Shown here: in pieces, positions 58,970-64,000 of the stretch | How positions within the stretch are numbered: the first letter of the stretch is position 1 | Layout of the letters: each line of letters begins with the position of its first letter | Source of the DNA: Dasypus novemcinctus | Taxonomy: Eukaryota; Chordata; Mammalia; Cingulata; Dasypodidae | Direction of reading: 5' to 3' | Assembly: GCF_030445035.2 (NCBI RefSeq) | Contig: NC_080690.1 | Coordinates: 26,996,796 to 27,060,795, forward strand | DNA: 64,000 bases | Made by a program: the position numbers and the translations under genes | Notes under the pieces: model-generated | Told to the model about the DNA's origin: nothing | Seen by the model: the letters and a program-made list of their open reading frames with translations, nothing else | Database searches by the model: none

Positions 58970-59400
58970 GGCACAATGAGGTCAGATTTTTCTGCTTCAA
59001 TATGTCTTCAGATATCTGGGGATGACTCAACTATGGGGGACTGTAGCAGTAGGGGCTTTGGATCCATTTCCATCATGCTTTATTCACTCACATGTCTGGT
59101 GCCTGGGTTGTAGTGACCGAAGGATGGACCAGGATTGTACTCTTGACCAGAGCACCTACATGTGACCTCTCTCTTGCATGATGGTCTCAAAGTTATTGGA
59201 CTGTCCACATGGTAACATGTAGTCTCCAAGAGCCAATGTACCCATACAAAAGTAAAAACTGCATGACTTTTTAAGACATAGGATTGGAATCCATCACTTC
59301 TGCTTTACTTTGTGGCTAAAGCAGTGATGGGCCCATCCAGAAACAAGGAGAGGGGCTACATTAGACAATGGAAGAATGTCTAAGAATTTTTTTATGCTTT
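58970..59400 (-). mobile_element. MLT1-like LTR, antisense
   Basis: 'actcacatgtctggtgcctg' and 'cttgaccagagcacctacat', with 'tgggcccatccag' further on, are in the antisense order of MLT1. Same class as 44040-44480 but a different part is preserved. Confidence 0.65.
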
Positions 59401-61079
59401 TTTTAAAACCTTCCCAGACATGGAGATCTTATAATGAAAGAATAAATGCAATACACGCAGGGGCATGCACATACACATCTGTTTAACCATTGTCTTACCA
59501 ACAATGACAAAATATACTTGCTCGAGTATATAGTGAAAACTGTGAAAGGTTAAATATTACACTGTTAAAATATGGTTACCTATAGAGATGGGGGACAAAA
59601 AAGTAAAAAAGCACTACAATAAACAAGACATTTTATTTATTAAATTCTTAGTTTCAAAGTAGTAGTACTTAAAGAAGTTGTGGGTATGGCCACTCACATT
59701 AATTGATGAGTACTGCTGAAAGTATTCATTAGTGCAACTCTTTCGTACAGCAGTTCTGCGAGATAAAACCAGTATCTTAAAACAGTCCTACATTTTGTCT
59801 CAATAACACTAACCTTATGAATATTTTAATATAAAAATGAAGAAAAATGCATTATAGTTTCATTATTTCTATTTTTCAAAGATAATAATCAACTTTTCTG
59901 GATTCAGCAGAGTGGTTAAATAAATAGCAGTAGTAATTAGTAGAAAACTTCGTGATTATATGTGGTACTTATAAAGAATTTTTAAATTAAATGGGCAAAT
60001 ATCCATGTTATAATGTTAACAAGAAAACAAAGCATGTATATCATGTATAAAAGGGTATGTGAAGGAGTGGATCAATGAATATATGTATCAGTATATAGAT
60101 ATAAATGAATAGATAAACATAAATATAGTGTACACACGCATATACATATTTACAGAGAGAGAGGAGGAAAGATAGAGACAGGGAGAGTGGAGGTTTAGGA
60201 GGACATAGAGATAGAGAGATCGATTTAGTTTTATGAGTGGTGGTTCTGCTGTCTATCATGGTTAAAGATGACTCAACATTATTATACAATGATAGAACAC
60301 ATCCAGAGGGAACTCCGTGTTTCTTATGGAGAAGCTGAAGTAGAAGTTTTGTTTTGTTTTTCTTAGTTCCAAATATCTGTGAAAGTTGGAAGAATGGCAT
60401 GATATATGTGGTAATATTTTTGACTAAGATATGGGGTGGCATATTTCAAACATGACTACCTACTCATGTGTTTTTTAAAAAATCCCTGAATTCATTATAA
60501 TTCAGAAACAAGGTAGTCTCACCTTTAATGGTGTATATCCTACTCTGATGTATTCAGCAGATTTTGTGCAGAGTTATCATCATTAGACTACAAATTACTG
60601 AAGCAAGTAACTCATATCTGTATCCCAGCACCTAGAATAAGTCTTCCCTGCAGAAGGCCTTAATAAAACTTGATAAATGAAAGGACTAAATAATCAATGT
60701 TATGATTTATTGTGCAATTGTTTGGGTAAGTCTATAGGTCATTTTGTATCTTCCTTCGGCATGCATACCATGGCACACTAACCTGATGTGCCACTTAATT
60801 ATGAAGTCAACTCTATTGTAAAACTTTTCATAAACCAAGGGCATACTTTGGGACTCTATTCAATTCTAGAATAGTAGTTCCAAAGCACTGGGCATTTTAA
60901 ATACCACCTGCTCATTGATTTATTGACTTATTTTACTGGTCCCTATTTATATATGTCTAACTGGTAAGAAAATAAATATAAAACGATGTCAGTACCCTTT
61001 GCATAAGTCATCGAGATTTCATTTGGGTACAAAGATGGTAAAGGAGCTAGTAAAATAAAGGAGCTAGTAAAATGCCTCA
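59401..61079. other. AT-rich stretch, no gene
   Basis: A 133-residue minus-strand frame (60041-60442) was examined and contains low-complexity serine/leucine/proline sequence from a GA tract, so it is not called. Confidence 0.4.
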
Positions 61080-61415
61080 TATTTTATTTATTTATTTATT
61101 TTTTTGGAAGCCATGGAGGCTTTATTTTTTTAAAACTAAATTGTCTTTTTTTATAAAGACACATAAATCACAAAAGATACTACAATAAAAATATAAGAGA
61201 TTTCCACATACTCCACCCACCACCCCCCAACTCCCCCTACATCAACAACCTCTTTCATCATTGTGGCACATTCATTGCATTTGGTGACTACATTTTGGAG
61301 TGCTGCTGCATCACATGGATTATAGTTTACACTGTAGTTTACATTTCCCCCAGTCCATTCAGTGGGTTATGGCAGGATATATATAATGTCCAGCATCTGT
61401 CCCTGCATTATTTTT
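61080..61415 (-). mobile_element. L1-type 3' tail, antisense, short copy
   Basis: A (TTTA)n/T-rich start (A-tail on the minus strand) is followed by 'ctccccctacatcaacaacc', 'cattgtggcacattcattgc' and 'cagtgggttatggcaggata'. It is cut off at about 61415, where the next copy starts with its own T-rich segment. Confidence 0.75.
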
Positions 61416-64000
61416 TTTTCATTTTTAAAAAAATATTACATTCAAAAAATATGAGGTCCCCATTCACCCCCACTGCCCCCACCCCACCACTACCCACACA
61501 GTAACGCTCTCCCCCATCATCATGACACATCCATTGCATCTGATGAGTACATCTCCGGGCATCGCTGCACCCCATGCCCTATGGTCCACACCATAGCCCA
61601 CACTCTCCCATGTTCCATCCAGTGGGCCATGGGAGGACATACAATGTCCGGCAATTGTCCCTGCAGCACCACCCAGGACAACTCCAAGTCCCGAAAATGC
61701 CTCCACATCTCATCTCTTCCTCCCATTCCCCACACCCAGCAGCCACCATGGCCACTTTTTCCACACCAATGCCACATTTTCTCGATTATTAACCACAATA
61801 GTTCATGAATAGGATATCATTAAGTCCAGTCTAATCCTTACTGTATTCCTCCTTCCTGTGGACCTTGGCTTGGTTGTGTCCATTCCACATCTATGTCAAG
61901 AGGGGGTTTAGATTCCACATGGATACTGGATGCAATCCTCCTGCTTTCAGTTGTAGGCACTCTAGGCTCCATGATGTGGTGGTTGACATTCTTCAACTCC
62001 ATGTTAGCTGAGTGGGGTAAGTCCAATAAATCAGAGTGTAGGAGTTGAAGTCTGTTGAGGCTCAGGGCCTGGCTATCATATTGTCAGTCCAGAGATTCAA
62101 ATCCCCTAGATATATCTTAAATCCCAGCACCAACTACAGTTCCAGTAAAGTAGCATGAAAGGCTTGTGAAAAGAGATCCCATCTGAGTCCAGCTCCATCA
62201 TGCAGAAACACCAGCTCCAAAGAAGGGCCAACTGACATGGCAGTGAACCCCATCTGCCATGACCATAGAACCTGTGGGTCTCTTTAGCCCTCAAAAGGAC
62301 CGATATCTGGGCTTGTATCTACTTTATCTGTCTCTGAGACTCTGCTCAGGTGTGCATACAGGCAATCCTTCTGACAACCTCCAGACTCTTTTTTAGATAC
62401 TCATAGCCATATAAACTCATTTGTCCTTTCCATTTCCCCTTACTTTAGGTCAAACAGCATTTTTAACTCCTGTTATTATATGTAGACAGGGATATTCTGC
62501 TGGTCCGCGTTGAACCTTTAATTCAAGGTCATTTTCTAGTTACGTCATCAGCTGGTACTTGGTAGTGATCCCTCGGGGCCAGGGAGGCTTATCCCCAGGT
62601 GTCATTTCCCTCGCTGGGGGAAGGCCCATGGGGGGAACATGCTTAGTTTGGCTTCGAGACTGGCCACATTTGACTAACACAGAGGCTGTCAGGAGGGAAC
62701 TCTTAGGCACAGTGCTGCTCTAGGCCTTGTTCGTACTTCAGGTGTATAGGCTCACAAGCATAGTCATTAGTATCACTGTTGGACCCTCGTTCCTTCCTGG
62801 TCCTTACCATTGCACCTGGGGGACTGCCGCTGCTCCCCTAAGGACCACAACAGAGGTCCCCCTGGCCAGGAACCCAGTACCCCTCCAGCTGTTGTTTTTA
62901 ATTGTTTCCACTATGAGTATAGCCAAACATTTCCATGCACCCTGGACACTTGCCCTGTATAACTCCCTGTCAACCATATATCGCCTGTCAATAACATCCC
63001 ATACCAGTATTCCTCCGCTACCATTGTTGAATCACTCTGTGATCCAAAACTTCCTGAAAAGTGAAGCCTAATATAATTTCAGGTTACTTTACTAGTAAAA
63101 TGGAATATAGCGATGAGTTTAAAGGTTAGATATAGAATACATATTGATTTGGAAAAATTCTACATCCTATCTTTTTCTTTTCTTTTTTCCTAATTATTGA
63201 GCTTCTCTTCACAAAAACCCTAGATCACAGTAATTCATATATACAATATACAGTAGTCCCACATATCCATTATAAAACCTTTTCCCTTCCACAGAGATAA
63301 TCTTTTAACTTATTCATATCATATTTACTGAAACTGATGTACAGATATTGAGACAATAGCTTTCAAACAAGGTGACATTTGTGTTTACATTGTGGTTTAC
63401 ACTTTAGGCTATAAAATTTTCTAAATTTTTTAGTTATCCTATGTTTTACATTATGGTCTACATTATTAGTCTGTCTTCCCCTATATGTTTTTGGTGTAAT
63501 ATTACATGTTTTATATCCATCCTTGTGTACTCTTGTGAAACACTTCTTTCGCCCTCACATTTAGTTTGGTTCCATCTATTCAATATCTATTTCCCCCTCC
63601 CCTTGGGGCCCACAGTGACAGTCAGTCGTCATTTCTTGAGGAGCCGTGTTCAGAGATACTTGCAACAGTGTTGAGGGCTTGACTTGCTCAACTGCCCTAA
63701 TGCTCTGGGAGCCACCCTTTCTCTTGAGAGATACAGTTTCCTTTATTTGATGGCATTAGTCCTCCCCAGGATGTAGGTCTACCTTCACTCTCATTATATG
63801 GGTCTCTACCCGATGGTATAACCCACTCTGGCAAAATGAGCATTCAGATATTCCCTAGAAGTCTGTCCTGCATCAGATTATCCCCTTTGAGTATCTTTAA
63901 CAGGTAACTTTCCTAATTATATTTTGAAAAGGTTTTCTCAGCATTTTACTTTCAACCAACACCTGACAATCTCCTATGTTCATATGTTGCCCCACCCTCC
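61416..64000 (-). mobile_element. L1-type 3' tail, antisense, long copy
   Basis: The best-preserved copy of the family starts with a T/A-rich segment and 'aatatgaggtccccattcac'. It continues with 'cagtgggccatgggaggaca', 'tcaagagggggtttagattc', 'cagggaggcttatccccagg', 'cttcctggtccttaccattg' and 'catcagattatcccctttga'. It runs off the right edge. At least 1.7 kb is collinear with 1540-3300. Frames in it (up to 114 residues) are not shared between copies and are not genes. Confidence 0.75.

Noticed and set aside
60041..60442. A 133-residue minus-strand open frame
   Set aside because: Mostly low-complexity serine/leucine/proline sequence produced by a GA-rich tract.
1..64000. CRISPR array, bacterial-type operon or other novel defence-like system
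   Set aside because: No regularly spaced repeats, no clustered intact genes, and the whole window is accounted for by mammalian retroelements and AT-rich unique DNA.

Overview
This window is mammalian genomic DNA, and its repeats point to a xenarthran, most likely the armadillo (Dasypus) lineage. The strongest evidence is two CpG-rich tRNA-headed SINEs (32138-32510 and 42909-43316) that read like the armadillo DAS family. A third, shorter tRNA-like SINE lies at 29301-29416, and L1 3' tails and MaLR-like LTRs of a non-primate, non-rodent type are frequent. The DNA is AT-rich and otherwise gene-poor. I could not support a host protein-coding exon, a functional RNA gene or a CRISPR array. The species call is inference; the repeat structures were read directly from the sequence.

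Layout. 1-9057 is a mosaic of L1 3' ends in both orientations, including one insertion (about 7150-8590) whose 5' part is inverted relative to its 3' part. 9058-18365 is a nearly full-length but heavily broken class I (gammaretrovirus-like) endogenous provirus: 5' LTR, proline-tRNA primer site, gag, pol, env, polypurine tract and 3' LTR, all on the + strand. 18366-32100 holds old antisense L1, several LTRs (20318, 22981, 24337, 26796) and single-copy AT-rich DNA. 32124-34469 holds a target-site-flanked DAS SINE, then a MaLR-like element with internal sequence, into which a class II-type solo LTR inserted with a perfect 6-bp target duplication. 35000-50000 holds an L1 3' end split by an antisense LTR with a 5-bp duplication, an L1 3' UTR, the second DAS SINE, an MLT1-like LTR and MIR/L2 fossils. 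50000-64000 is more L1, a 57-nt truncated U2 snRNA copy, and two antisense copies of the L1-tail family that run off the end of the window.

How the parts relate. The window is best read as layers of retrotransposition. Ancient MIR, L2 and L1M pieces form the base layer. MaLR and MLT1 LTRs and L1 tails sit on or in them. The DAS SINEs and the class II solo LTR look younger because their target duplications are still exact. The provirus once encoded Gag, Pol and Env, but stops, frameshifts and lost catalytic or cysteine residues are visible in every gene, so no intact viral product is predicted. The most notable non-standard structures are a U3 repeat array that differs between the two LTRs, a three-copy alternating inverted repeat in gag, the twin-primed L1 insertion, and the LTR-in-MaLR nest with a duplicated flank. 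I did not find a novel functional system.
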